A DNA stretch of 64,000 nucleotides from Macrothele yani (GCA_039090855.1 CM077005.1:74272607-74336606); one strand, 5' to 3'. Counted from the first letter of the stretch, positions 11,255 through 22,679 are shown. The notes: generated by a model from the letters alone, not told the origin. A program made the numbers and translations.

Positions 11255-12500
11255 TAGGTGTACAAATACGTTTTAAAGCGTTTCTTGTGTGACGTATACC
11301 GCTAATTTACATATCCACCGTTCCTCTGCGCTGTTTTCATATGACAGTAACTAGTTCAGAGTATAAAATGTGACACAGTAGTTTGCTCAAGAATCATATG
11401 CACTTGCACATCGGTAGGTTAAAGATTTCATGCGATGCTGCATTTATTCGACACTGAATTCGTTACAAATTTCATGAAGGTAAAAGTGCTGCAAAAGCAT
11501 GTACATCGATCTGTTGTGTTCTGGAGAAGAATATTGTATCGAAAAGCACGTGTGAGGTTTTGTTTAGACGGTTTAAAGCAGGTGATTTTGATGTTACCGA
11601 TCGAGAACGTAGCGGCGCCCCGCAGATAGTTGCACATGAGGAACTGCAATCAGTGCTGGATGAAAATTAGCCTGAAACGCAAAAAGAACTAGCTGAACAA
11701 TTGGGGGTAATTTAATAAACCATTTCCAAACGTTTACCCGCAATGGGAAAGTATTCTGAAGGAAGAAAAATAGGTGGCACATCACCTGAGCCAGAGGAAC
11801 ACAGATGAGCATGTCATGAAGTGTTTGAACCTGTTGAATAAACTACACAGAAAGTATTTCCTGTGGAACATCGTTAAGGGTGATGAAAAGTGCATATGGT
11901 ACGACAATCCCAAACGCAAAAAAAAAAAAAAAAAACTAGGTAGACCCCTTTGAAGCAACGACTTTGACACCGAAACACAATATTCACTCTAAGAAAGTTC
12001 TGCTGTGCATCTAGTGCGATATGAAGGGTGTACTCTATTACGAACTATTGGAACACGGCCAAACTTTTACTACTGATCGCTACAAGCAACAATTCCTGTG
12101 ATTGAACCTGGAAATTTGTCGGAAACGTCCATTCACAGGCAAAGGATTGCGTCCCGTGAAATTACTGCATGACATCGCTAGGCCGCATGTCGTGAAATCG
12201 GTCAAGAAAGCGTTAATGACGCTTGGCTGGGAAGTTTTGGGACACCTGGCGTATAGTCCCGGCATTGTTCCTTCAGACTATCCTTTGTTGCGATCGATGC
12301 AACATGGTTTGTCTGCTGTACGATTCCGGACATGTGACGAAGTGCAAAAATGGGTTGACGACTTCATCGCGTCACAAGACGAAGTATTCTTCATGGCTGA
12401 AATCCGTCGGCTACCCGACCAATGGCGGAAGTTGATAGATAATGACGGCACATATTTTGAATGGTAAAGGTATTATTGTTTCTCTCAAATTACATGTTGA
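11254..12500 (+). mobile_element. mariner element, copy 1
   Basis: The 5' end TAGGTGTACAAATACGTTTT matches the 5' end of the second copy (14296). The 3' end has decayed into a (TA)n run after CTCAAATTACATGTTG, where copy 2 continues with its inverted repeat. Encloses one transposase. Confidence 0.8.
11435..12467 (+). pseudogene. mariner transposase (D34D type), frameshifted
   Basis: Starts MLHLFDTEFVTNF. The first Asp is kept in VKGDEKCIWYDNP (about 11875-11910). The second is in LHDIARPHV (Asn to Ile beside it, Asp kept, near 12168). The third is in SPGIVPSDY (near 12255). The C-terminus ends DNDGTYFEW with a stop at 12467. From 12102 to the end the frame is open for 121 residues. An 18-base A run (11918-11935) replaces a short AAA in copy 2 and shifts the frame. 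About 345 residues in total, normal length. In active relatives it cuts the element out at TA sites. Confidence 0.85.
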
Positions 12501-12522
12501 TATATATATATATATATATATG
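12500..12522. repeat. (TA)n microsatellite at mariner 3' end
   Basis: About 11 TA units, replacing the mariner 3' inverted repeat. Confidence 0.9.
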
Positions 12523-12544
12523 TTCATGAATCATCATTCCACTT

Positions 12545-13980
12545 TTAGAGGTATGTGATTCAAAAGCAATATTTGAATCCGCTTTATTGCGGAGATAACG
12601 TCAGCTATGTATATGCCACCGGTGAGACGAACGAACAGCGTCATACTGTAACCAAATCCTTGGTTTTTAAACGTTCTGTGGAAAAGAAGGTGTCATTCCA
12701 AAGCGAAGTATTGCGCACCTTCACGAACATCCTTCGGATTTTGTGTATAATACTGCTGATGACATGAGAGGAAAATTCTGAAACTGTCAGCAACATTGTA
12801 TTCGAAGATCCAATGGTATGTAAATTAAAGCTGTTATATTTTGTAGTCGATCGAATTCCTCTACTTATTGCCACGATGAGGTAACGCTACCCCACACTCT
12901 GTTATGCCGCGTACAATATCTTAAAACGCCTTTATCTGCCCCGGGAAGCAGAGCGCCATTGGAAAGATTTACGTCAGTTGCTGCCCCATCCGGACGTGAC
13001 TCCTTATTAAATTTAACTTGTCACATTCTTTCTTCAAGTTAAGTCACTGGGACATACAAATAAAACGCTGTCATTAAGTTCAAATTAAAGAGCAGCTTGC
13101 TCATTAAATTTAATGGAAATCCGTTTTGACCGAAATGTCGGGAGGTACAGACATGAAATTTCACGGGAAAATGCTGAGCGTCAGCGCCTGTGGTTTATGA
13201 GGACAAAAGACTTATAGAAATACGGCGCAAGGCTAATAAATGCTGTCGCTTCCGCTGATCGGACGTAATTATGAACAAGTGTATAATTTGAAGTAGTTGC
13301 GCCATTTCTAAGCGAACCATTCCTTTCAGCCGCCAAAAAAGAATTTTCTCTATCCGTGGACAATAAAGCTTAAAATATCTTTCTTCCAGTGGTTTCATAC
13401 CCTTGGTTTCACGCATTTTTCCAAAAGCATGAAACCGCTGGGTGAAAAAAACACCACTGATGTTGCTACAAGTAATGTCTTAATAATGCTGTGGAACTGC
13501 TTTGGCTAAGGGCAGGTTCTTCTTATTTAAGTCATATGGCTGAAACGTATCTTCTAAAGTTTTATTGTCTCATTATTAGTAGTTTCGAATTCTTTTCCAT
13601 TGTACACATCGCACCGTGCTATATTTATGGGCAGGCTTCAGTCTTTTGTCCTGAAAAAATAAAATGTATGTATGATTCCTTGACCAGAAACGAATCAGCA
13701 AAGGATATTGTTGGAAAGCATCGCAGTTAATCTGAAAGCCTGTGGAAAACGTGTAACGTTGTGCTTTAATAACTTCTGTAATGTAGACTTATGGTTTAAC
13801 TTTCCTTTTGAGTCTCTGTGTTCTCATGTAAATTTGATTTCTGCTCGTTCAATATTTTCTGAATTAACGCCACGTAATTTCTTCTTATGACCTTGGAAAA
13901 TTTGGTAACCTGACAATAGGTAAAAATGCAATCAAACGTAAATAAAAAGTGTTCTGAAATAAGAGTAAAGGCAGAGTTGA
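12545..13980. other. non-coding stretch, short unrecognised ORFs only
   Basis: ORFs of 60-79 residues occur on both strands. None has a recognisable motif, and base composition is like the surroundings. No feature supported. Confidence 0.4.
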
Positions 13981-13999
13981 GAACGGTATTGTACGTACA

Positions 14000-14052
14000 G
14001 AGAGAGAGATAGATAGATAAAGAGAGAGGGAGGGGGGAAGAGAAAGAGAGAG
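14000..14052. repeat. GA-rich simple repeat
   Basis: Imperfect (GA)n with GATA and GGGA interruptions. Confidence 0.85.
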
Positions 14053-14295
14053 CTATAAGCAGAGTTAGAGTCGTATTCATGTTGAGAGCGATATTGTCAG
14101 AGCTATATTTCACTGAGCGATTTTACGGAGAGCTACATTTTTAGTTATTGATGTTATAAACTATATGAAAACAGATAATTAGATAATCGCTACGATATAG
14201 TAGTGTGGAGTGTATTCATCTTGTTGTCACGATGGTGTGATGATTGAGGAGCAATTGGCGTGCTGGAAGATACAAAAAATGGACTTTATATTATA

Positions 14296-15552
14296 TTAGG
14301 TGTACAAATAAGTTTTAAAGCGTTTCTTGTGTGACGTATACCGCTAATTTACATATCCGACATTTCCCCGCGTGGTTGACATGTGACTGGTCCAGAGCAT
14401 ACAATGTGACACGGCAGTTTATCCGACAGTCAAACGCACTTGCACATCGGTAAGTGAAATATGGCAAGCAATGCTTCATTTATTCGTGACTGCATTCGGT
14501 ACGAATTCCATCAAGGAAAAATTGCTGCAAAAGCATGTGCATTGATCTGTTCTGTTCTGGGGGCGAATATTGTATCGAAAAGCACGTGTGAGATTTGGTT
14601 TAGACGGTTTAAAGCAGTTGATTTTTATGTTAGCGATTGAGAACCTAGCGGCTTCCCGCAGAAGGTTGCACATGAGGAACTGCAAGCATTGCTGGATGAA
14701 GATTCGCCTCAAACGCAAAATGAACTAGCTGAAAAATTGGGAGGCAACTCAACAAACCATTTCCAATCGTGTACGCGCAATGAGAAAGATTCAGAAGGAA
14801 GAAGAATGGGTGCCACACGACCTGAGGTATAGGAACAAGACTGCTGAGCGTGTCATGAAGTGTTTGAATCTGTTGAATAAACAATATAGAAAGTATTTCC
14901 TGTGAAAAATCGTTACTGGGGGTGAAAAGTGGATACGGTACGACAATCCCAAATGCAAAAAACACTGGGTAGACCCCGGTGAAGCAACAACTTTGACACC
15001 GAAACGCAATATTCACTCGAAGAAAATTCTGCTATGCGTATGTTGGGATATGAAGGGTGTGCTCTGTTATGAACTATTGGAACAGGGTCAAACTGTCACT
15101 GCTGATCGCTACAAGCAACAATTGCTGTAATTGAACCTGGAAATTTGTCGGAAACGTCCATTCACAGGCAAAGGATTGCATCTCGTGAAATTACTGCATG
15201 ACAACGCCAGGCCGCATGTCGTGAAATCGGTCAAGGAAGCATTATTGACGCTTGGCTGGGAAGTATAGTCCCGACATTGTCCCTTCAGACTAAAACTTGT
15301 TCCGATCGATGCAACATGGTTTGTCTTCTGTACGGTTCCGAACATGTGACGAAGTGCAAAACTGTGTTGACGACTTTATCGCGTGACACGACGAAGTATT
15401 CTTTATGGCTGGAATCAGTGAGCTGCCCGACCAATGACGGAAGGTGATAGATAATGACGGCGCATATTTTGATTCGTAAAGATGTTGTTGTTTTCTCTCA
15501 AATTACATGTTGTGTTGTCTTAAAACGTTTTAAAACATATGTTTGCACCTAA
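14296..15552 (+). mobile_element. mariner element, copy 2 (both ends present)
   Basis: The 5' end TTAGGTGTACAAATAAGTTT is paired with the 3' end, whose reverse complement starts TTAGGTGCAAACATATGTTT. TA flanks both ends (14294-14295 and 15553-15554). 1257 bp, normal for mariner. Same family as the element at 11254. Confidence 0.88.
14471..15479 (+). pseudogene. mariner transposase, dead copy
   Basis: Parallel to copy 1 but with more damage. The first catalytic block reads VTGGEKWIRYDNP, so the first Asp is Gly. LHDNARPHV keeps the second Asp. A 15-bp deletion removes the GHLAY text before YSPDIVPSD, and the third Asp is followed directly by a stop. Other stops are scattered (for example just before KIVTGG). 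It ends near GAYFDS at 15479. It cannot encode an active enzyme. Confidence 0.85.
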
Positions 15553-15766
15553 TATAAGTAACGACCCATCACTTATACTGGCTGTTTATTTTAAAGTGTA
15601 CAATTAGGGAATTACACATTTGTAATAAAGGTTGCAGCTGCTAAGAACAAGCAATGAAACGTCTTAGAATAAGCAGGGATAACGAACTAAATTTAAGTCA
15701 CCAAGTCATAGTTAAGTTAAGATTTAAATATGACATGGCATTAGGCAGATGAGCTCCCTCTTTTAG

Positions 15767-15874
15767 TGACGTCACGCGGAAACCAGGGCTTCTGATTGGT
15801 TTCTAACGCTGTCGTGTATGACGTCATGTACGACTGCGACGTATCAGGCTGAATGTAACATGAGGATGACGTCA
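15767..15874. promoter_or_regulatory. cluster of three CRE-type octamers
   Basis: Exact TGACGTCA palindromes at 15767, 15819 and 15867, spaced about 50 bp. The octamer is the binding consensus of CREB/ATF bZIP proteins. No gene is recognised beside it, so function is unknown. Confidence 0.3.
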
Positions 15875-16220
15875 GAAACGGAGAGACCTCATGTCTCTAA
15901 TGTCTTGTATTTTGCGCGATTATTCACACTTCAAACGCGATTATTCCGCACTTCAGAAATGTACGGTAATACACTGGCGTGCAAAAATTAAGGACGAGAC
16001 GGTTTTTCCAATGTAAAGTCGTGCAGAAGTTCTCCACATCGACTCAAATTAACCATAAGATCCCCAAGATGTAAGAATATGGGAAAAGTGAGCAAAATCG
16101 TCCAAACAAGGAATCCAAAGGATACAAGGGCACTTTATTGAAAAGTTAGCTTCGAGCAGAACTGGGCAGAAGACAGAAACGTCCATGTGACAGGCGACTG
16201 GCAAAAAAATCCAGCCTTTA

Positions 16221-17257
16221 GTAGGGGATATGATCGTCCCTGACTGCGTTGCAGGATTTACAACGTCTGTCCATGCTGAGGACGAGGTTGTCAATGAGAT
16301 GTTGAGGCATCGCGGCCCATTCCTCTTGTAGCGCCAATGGCAGCTGCGGAATCGTTGCTGGCAGCTGGTGACGTGCTGTCAAGCGTCTCCCGATCTCCCG
16401 AAAAGGTCCCACGCGTGTTCAATTGGATTTAGATCAGGGGACCTTGCGGGCCAATCCATGCGTTGAATATCTTCACTCTCCAACAGCTCTGCGGCAGCCA
16501 CTGTACGATGAGGTGTAGCGCTGTCGTCCATGAAGAGGATGTCAGGACCCACAGCACCTCGAAACAGACGCACGTGAGGCAGGAGAACCTCGGTTCAATA
16601 GCGGACACCAGTGACTGAACCTCCTTGGAAGATATGGAGGTCAGTACGGCTACCAAGCATGATACCGCCACAAACGAGAACTCCGCCATCTCCAAACCGG
16701 TCCCTTTCGATGATGTTGGAGGTGTGATTGCTCTCTCCAGATGTGTATACGTCCAGAATCGCTCGTCAGACTAAATCGGCTCTCATCCGCAAAAAGAACT
16801 CGACCCCATTGCTGATGTGTCCAGTTCTTGTGTTCCTGGCACCACAGAAACCGCCGTCTCTGATGAGCAGGCGTTAATGGCACACACCGTACTGGTCGTC
16901 ACGCAAATAGACCAGCTTTGTGCAGCCTCCTGGCCACGGTAAAACGCAACAACGGACGTCCAGTTGTCTGTTGCATGTGCCTTTCGATTTCTCCCGCTGT
17001 TTGCCGTCTGTCTCTTGTCGCCTGTAGGACAATATACCGGTCGTCCGCCGCCGTAGTTCCTCGTGGACGACCACTGGTAAACTCTCGGACAGCTGTTCCT
17101 GTCGTTTGAAATGCTTTCGAATCTCGTGAAACGATGCTGTGAGCGATCCCGAACTCCTTGGCCACACTAGTCACACCCGACTTTCTTCCAACTTCCCAAT
17201 GACGCGACCTCGGGTAAAATCATCCAGATGTCGTCTACTGGATTGCCTGTTGGGCAT
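16221..17257 (-). pseudogene. Tc1-like transposase, full length with frameshifts
   Basis: Start taken at MPNRQSSRRHLDDFTRGRVI (17257), the family start. HTH block SVAKEFGIAHSIVSR follows in another frame. The first Asp is in VLFADESRFSL (about 16790), the second in LFMDDSATPHRT (about 16530) and the Glu in RSPDLNPIEHAWD (about 16430). It ends DDHIPY at 16221. At least four frame changes. All three catalytic acids are present. Closely related to the better copy at 41.2 kb, which shares the RRHLDDFTRGR start and DDNATxHRT block. Confidence 0.87.
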
Positions 17258-17303
17258 ATTCCACGGTGGCAGCAACTGGACGTTGTTCAAACCGATGTAC
17301 ATC

Positions 17304-17375
17304 GCGCAATAGCTTTCACCGAATTGCTGAGAGTACACCGCGCAATAGCTTTCACCGAATTGCTGAGAGTACACC
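17304..17375. repeat. 36-bp tandem duplication
   Basis: Two identical head-to-tail copies of a unit starting GCGCAATAGCTTTCACCG, lying in the 5' untranslated part of the Tc1 element. Confidence 0.95.
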
Positions 17376-17636
17376 GCCCGTCTGCTTTATAACCTTCTGA
17401 CAATCCCCGCCCACCCGTCATGCTGCATAAATGTGCATGCCCTACCGTACCGGACCCTAGTCTATCTCCTAGGTGGTGTTTCAGTCCGTTCTGCCTGCTC
17501 GTTTCGCTGTTGTACTAATTTATTCTTTTCGTCCTTTTTACACACCAGTGTTGTCCTTTTTACACACCAGTGTTGTACTGCAATCTCGGAAGATGGTTGT
17601 AGCAAGTACACAAAACATTTTGGGCAAAATGTGTTC

Positions 17637-17863
17637 GCCGCCCCGGTGGGGCAGTGGTCTAAGCGATGGCGTCTTATAATTCGTCCGAAAGGTGTCCAGG
17701 TTCGAATCCCAGTGAAACATGGATGTTGTGTTTGTCTTACAGCACTTTCTCTTTCTCTCTCTCTTCCCTAGAACCAGTGGCACTAAAGTAGGGACAGACG
17801 ACTGCTTATAGCCCATTGATTTGCTCACGGCGGTCGTTAAACCTCAAATCAAGAAACAAAAAG
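17637..17863 (+). mobile_element. tRNA-derived SINE with target-site duplication
   Basis: The head holds RNA polymerase III promoter boxes: A-box region GGGGCAGTGGTCTAAG near 17648 and B box GGTTCGAATCC at 17699-17709. The body ends GGTCGTTAAACC followed by an A-rich tail. The 7-bp repeat TGTGTTC flanks it (17630-17636 and 17864-17870). The same family recurs at 35.2, 52.6, 54.2 and 58.1 kb, with decayed copies at 36.0, 36.8 and 39.1 kb. The GGTCTAAG text and long variable region suggest a class II tRNA (Leu or Ser) ancestor. Confidence 0.88.
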
Positions 17864-18259
17864 TGTGTTCTGATTATGCTCTCAAACTACCACTGTTAAG
17901 AAGAGGAATACCGTTTGCGTAGGTCAATTTTTCAAGCTATTTTATTATGAGACTGAACAACCTCTGTCAACTCATCTGAGGTTAGACTCCGATGAAAGTT
18001 GTTCTTTATCATTTTCATTTCCGAAGTCAAACCTCTGTTGGGGTTTCAGCTAAAACTCTACTTAAAATATAAATTCGCTATCTCGAGTATGTTTTGGGTT
18101 GCTGGAATGCGGCATATCGAATATGTGCTTTCATGGCGTGTTAAATCAAATTGTGTTCTATTTCTGTCGGGCATTTTTAGCACGTCTTTTCTAAAAAAAT
18201 ATAGTGCTTATGGTACCGGTTTGTCCGTCCGTCTGTACCCACGATATTTATGCAACTAT

Positions 18260-19461
18260 TAGTGCGATTTGAAAACTTCTTTTTGAATTAGGAAGCTTGA
18301 AATATGCGAATGATGATCCTTTATTTCGTTTTTTTTTACGATGCACAATTTTGACGTTAGGGGGCGTAAATGCAGATGATGTTGAATTCAAAAATAAGTT
18401 TTATTCCACATATTTGCTTCTAGACTTCCTATTGAAAATATACTTTTATCTTTCGATTCCACTTATGTCGAAGAGTATTTTAGATATAGTTACTTTTTCA
18501 AATTACGCATAGATTGTTCGCTAGGGGCGTAAAAATATAGTGCATATTTCCCGAAAACTCTTCTTCTAAAACTCGGATTTGACAATGTTTTTCTTCAGCG
18601 GATACACCTCCTGATGGAAAATCGTTTGCATATATATTAAAATTTTGGGTAAAGAATACTTTGGCCACCAGGGGGCTTAAGTGTTAATTTTTGCTTATGA
18701 TGTAATTGCCATAAAATCTCAGCTTCTGAAATATAGATTGAAAATATTATTTCGTACACTGATGTCACTTACATTGATAAACCTTTTCGGAATATTTTCT
18801 TCTTAAAATATTCCACAGTTTCTCTTCCTGGGGGCGCAGATGCATATCCTATTTTTGTCAATATCCCTACTTCCAGGTGTCCGATTTGAAAAATTCCTTC
18901 TTTGTTGGATAGTGTTTCCTGTATGACATGTTTTTCATTATAATTTCAAAAATTTCAAGCAATGTCATGGAATTTCCGCTAGGGGGCGTAGAGGTACAAT
19001 TGTGTTTCTTCCTATATCTCTGTTTCTACATTACCGATTTGGAAAATTCCTTCTTTGTTGGATAGTGTTTCCAGTGTGACATGTTTTTCATATAATTTCA
19101 AAAATTTCAAGTAATTCGTAGAAATTTCTACTAGCATGGCGTAGAGGTAAATTGTGTTTCTTCCTATATCTCTGTTTCTATAATACCGATTTGTCAAAAT
19201 TCTTTCTGCACCGGATAGAGCTCCAGATGGGAAATCGTTTGCACAAAGTTTCTAATTTTTGTAAAAAAATGGTTTGACCACCAGGGGCGTAAATCTTAAT
19301 TTCGCTTCTGATGTATTTGCAGCAAAATATGAACTTCTAAACAGTTGTTGATTGAAAAAATTCGTTATTTGTAGACAGATAGTACTTATGTTTCGACAAA
19401 CCGTTTAGAAACATTTTCTTTTTAAAATAATGCATGGTTTCTACGCCAGGGAGCGTAGATG
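18260..19461. repeat. ~155-bp tandem repeats, left array
   Basis: Eight diverged units, each marked by a GGGGCGTA-like block (near 18359, 18521, 18668, 18829, 18979, 19135, 19277, 19449) followed by TCTCTGCTTCTAAA and CGATTTGAAAAATTC phrases. Spacing is 142-172 bp. Unit types A (CCACCAGG), B (GCGTAGATGTATAT) and C (GCGTAGAGGTAAATTG) alternate. Confidence 0.9.
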
Positions 19462-19845
19462 TATATCGATAATATCTATCCTAGCTCTCTTAACTTATGT
19501 AAAACCAACCACAGTAATCAGGAACTTGAGTTCCTAGACTTAAGCATTAAGCTCAACAGAGGTAACCCATCTATTAGCCTCTTTGATAAAAGAGTAAATT
19601 TTCCTTTCAAAGTAATTAAATATCTACACTGGAATAATAACATTTCAACCAAAGTAATTGAGAATGTACTAATTTCTCAGGTCCTAAGAATTTCAAGAAT
19701 TTGCAGCAACAATTTGGACTTCAATTACCACATTAATATACTATTAGATAGTTTTCTAGAGAACGAAATTCCTTCTTCTTTCATCAAAAGAACTTTAAGA
19801 AAAATTATTCTGAATAATAGAGTAAGGTTGGCAGATCTGCTTTAA
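19462..19845 (+). pseudogene. retroelement reverse-transcriptase C-terminal fragment
   Basis: An open frame of about 128 residues: IYPSSLNLCKTNHSNQELEF, then LDLSIKLNRGNPSISLFDKR, FPFKVIKYLHW, SQVLRISRICSNNLDFNYHI. The YPxxLxLxKTNxS, FLDLxI and DKRxxFxF phrases recall the region after the RT core in a retroelement class found in many invertebrates, possibly Penelope-like. I cannot name the clade. No catalytic residues fall in this part. Upstream it abuts satellite directly, so it is 5'-truncated. Its clean open frame suggests a fairly recent insertion. Confidence 0.5.
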
Positions 19846-21436
19846 TTTTCTACACAGTTAATAATATGATTCTGACCAATCAAAGCAGTAAGGAAGTTGG
19901 CTAGAGGATGCCTATTAACTACCTAAAGGAACCTTAGTGCTATGGATATGAAGGTCCTATTAAAACAAAAAATTAAATAATATAAACAAAATCACAAAAA
20001 AAAGCTTAGAAATCTGTTTATAAAAGAAAATAAAAACAAATAAAAAGAAAACTAGTTATTCATCACTAGGATAGCTATACTAAAAATAGTAAAACCAACA
20101 TTAAAATTAATAAGATTCTGATTAATCTATAGAAGCTCACTAAGGTGATTTAATACATGCAAAGATTATTAAATACACTACTCGTGTATTTTATAATATT
20201 TTCTCATGTATTCTGGAGAGTTAATTCTGCTCTTTCTGATCATACAGATCCACAGTCTTAAGTTTATATATTTTTTTCTCTGGTTAAAATCTCCGCGAGT
20301 TGGTTTCTTTCTGTATGAGGAGGCCATCAGCCCCACCCTCACTGCCCCCCAGCGACTAGGGAGTGGCGGAAGAGGTCAGCCATGTTTTACTCTTGTGAGG
20401 AGAAAGTTTAGTCACACAAGAGGTAAGCTCTCTTCCTTGTATTTGGGTTTTAGGTTTTATAAGTTCAATGTTTGTACTTCATGTACTTTTTCTCTGTTGA
20501 TTTTTAGCTTTTCAGCTTTTAGGCACTGGCTTGTCTGTTAACATTTTTGCGGGTTTTAACTCTTTCTTTTCTTTGTAACTTTGCGCGTTTTTTGGGGTAC
20601 CTAGGAACAGAAGATGGCTAAGCTTGTTCCTTTTCTATGCGCTGTATTTTCAAAGTAGTTAAGTTCTTAATAACTAATTAATTATGCACTTAAAGCACTG
20701 CTGAAATACTTTGTACATATTGCAACTAACTGTTTAAGTCATATAACTTTCACAAAGTTTTCTTTAGTTAATTATTGTCTTTAACTTATTCTCGTTTTCG
20801 TGCTGTCATAAGTTGTAGAGTAGGGGTTTTAGACTCAAGTTTTCTTTCAAAAATCTGTTTTTTTTAAAAATTAATATTTCCTTTTTTAATTGCAATGTAA
20901 AAATTTGGATTTCTTTTGCATTGATTTTCAGGTTTAAATTCTCTCTCAAACGAACTTGGCATTTCGTTATAGCTGAAAATTATTTCTAATTATTATGTCA
21001 CTCTCACAGCTTGAGTTCTCTTTAATCTTCTTCTCTCTGTTAAATAGTAACAGATGAAGAGCATGGGTCGGGCCAGGAAGGTTAATGGATGCAAGCGAAA
21101 TTGTTAACTAGTGCTAGGTCATACAACTCTGCGGAGGACATGATATATATATATTTTTTAAAACAATTTTAGGTGGGAATGTTACTTGCATCTATGGCCT
21201 TGCAGAAACCCATTTCCAACTAGGTCTTTGTGGAAGTGAGAAAATGCAGAGTTTTTGCTGGTCCTTGATAAAGCCAAGGCTCAGTATTCTCGACACCTTC
21301 TACATTCAGTTGTTTTATTTTATTTTTTTATCTTTTCTCCTTTTACTCACACAGGTAGATACATAACCTTTTCTATGTTGTACTTGGTGTGAGTCAAAAT
21401 TATGTATGTATTTTTTTGCTTAGGTATCTTCTTAAT
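19846..21436. other. rest of the insertion in the satellite, uncharacterised
   Basis: AT-rich, probably the 3' part of the retroelement whose RT fragment precedes it. A short open stretch near 20305-20430 (EEAISPTLTAPQRLG) has no recognised match. The satellite resumes in phase at about 21437, showing that 19462-21436 is one insertion. Confidence 0.5.
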
Positions 21437-22530
21437 AGAATATTTTTGTCAATATCTATACTTCTAGGAGTCAGATTTGAAAAATTCCTTCTTTGGGTGA
21501 TAGTGTTTCCAGTGTGACATGTTTTTCATATAATTTCACAAATTTTCAAGTAATTCGTAGACTTTCCGTTAAAGGGCGTAATGGTAAATTGCTTTTCCCC
21601 CTATATCTCTGCTTCTAAATCTCGAATTTAAAAAATTCTTTCTGCACTGGATACAGCTTTTGATGGGAAATCCTTTTCACGTAATTTCTAGATTTTGTAA
21701 AGAATGGTTTGGCTACCAGGCGGCGTAAGTCTTAATTTCCGCTTCTTCGATGTATTTGCAGCAAAATATGAGCTTCTAAAATCCCCGATTGCAGAAAAAA
21801 GTCGTTTGTTGACCGATACTACTCATGTCGATAAACCTTTTATTAATATTTTCTTCTTGAAATAATGCATGGTTTCTACGCCACGGGGCGTAGATGTATA
21901 TTTTATTTTTGTCAATATCTCTACTTCTAGGAGTCCCATTCGAAAAATTTCTTCTTTGTTGGGTGGTGTTTCCGATCCGAAATGTTTTTCCTATAAATTC
22001 AAAATTCTCAAGTAAATCATAGACTTTCCGCTATAGGGTGCACAAAGACAAATTGCGTTTTCTGCATTATTTCTGCTTCTAAAACTCCGATTTGAAAAAT
22101 TCTTCCTGTATCGCATACAAGACCTGATGGGAAAAAATTTTCACGTAATTTCTAATGTTTGGTATAGAATGGTTTGGCCACCATGGGACATAAGTGTTAA
22201 TTTCTGATTCTGATGTATTTGTAGCCAAATCTGGGTTCCTGAAAACTCGAGTAATTTTTTTTTTCTTGGACCGATACCGCTCATATGGAAAAGCCTTTTT
22301 TAGAGAATACTTTCTTCCTATAATAATACATGGTTTTCCCACCAGGGGACCTAAAGTCACATCTTCTTTTTGTCGATATATCTGTTTCTAAGAGTCCGCT
22401 TTAAAAAATTATTTTGGTGTTGGAGAGCGTTTCCGGTGCGAAATGTTTCTCATATAAATTTATGTTTTTTTTTAACGCACAAGTCTGCAACCAAAGGGCC
22501 TAAGCTCACGATTACGTTTACAGCAATATC
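21437..22530. repeat. ~155-bp tandem repeats, right array
   Basis: Seven further units (marker blocks near 21571, 21720, 21885, 22035, 22189, 22344, 22495). The order C-A-B-C-A-B-C gives a trimeric higher-order period of about 460-470 bp. Confidence 0.9.
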
Positions 22531-22679
22531 TGAGGGACTTAAAAACCTGATTGAAAAACTTCTTTCTTCCGTCAGATACTATTGTTTTCCATACCGGTTC
22601 CATTGACTTTGAATAGCTTTGATAAATTTAATTTGCGTCAGAACGGATTCGAAAGACGTGCTTATTACACCCGAAAATT

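Larger units (their letters stand above)
15972..17577 (-). mobile_element. Tc1-like transposon, right end duplicated
   Basis: The left end CACTGGCGTGCAAAAATTAA follows TA at 15970. The right end (17537-17577) contains two tandem 23-bp copies whose reverse complement reads ACACTGGTGTGTAAAAAGGAC, matching the left end with a few changes. One transposase lies between, on the minus strand. Confidence 0.78.
18167..22674. mobile_element. array-bearing TIR element 1, with nested insertion
   Basis: The ends carry an imperfect 24-bp inverted repeat: TCGGGCATTTTTAGCACGTC at 18167 and the reverse complement TCGGGTGTAATAAGCACGTC from 22674. Just inside the left end comes GTCCGTCCGTCTGTAC (18223-18238), then arrays of ~155-bp repeats filling most of the element. 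A retroelement piece (about 19462-21437) splits the array. The element at 48.1-50.5 kb has the same plan. Superfamily unknown; no transposase seen. Confidence 0.5.

Noticed and set aside
13181..13416. Two overlapping minus ORFs of 60-73 residues
   Set aside because: Same DNA in two frames with no recognised motif.
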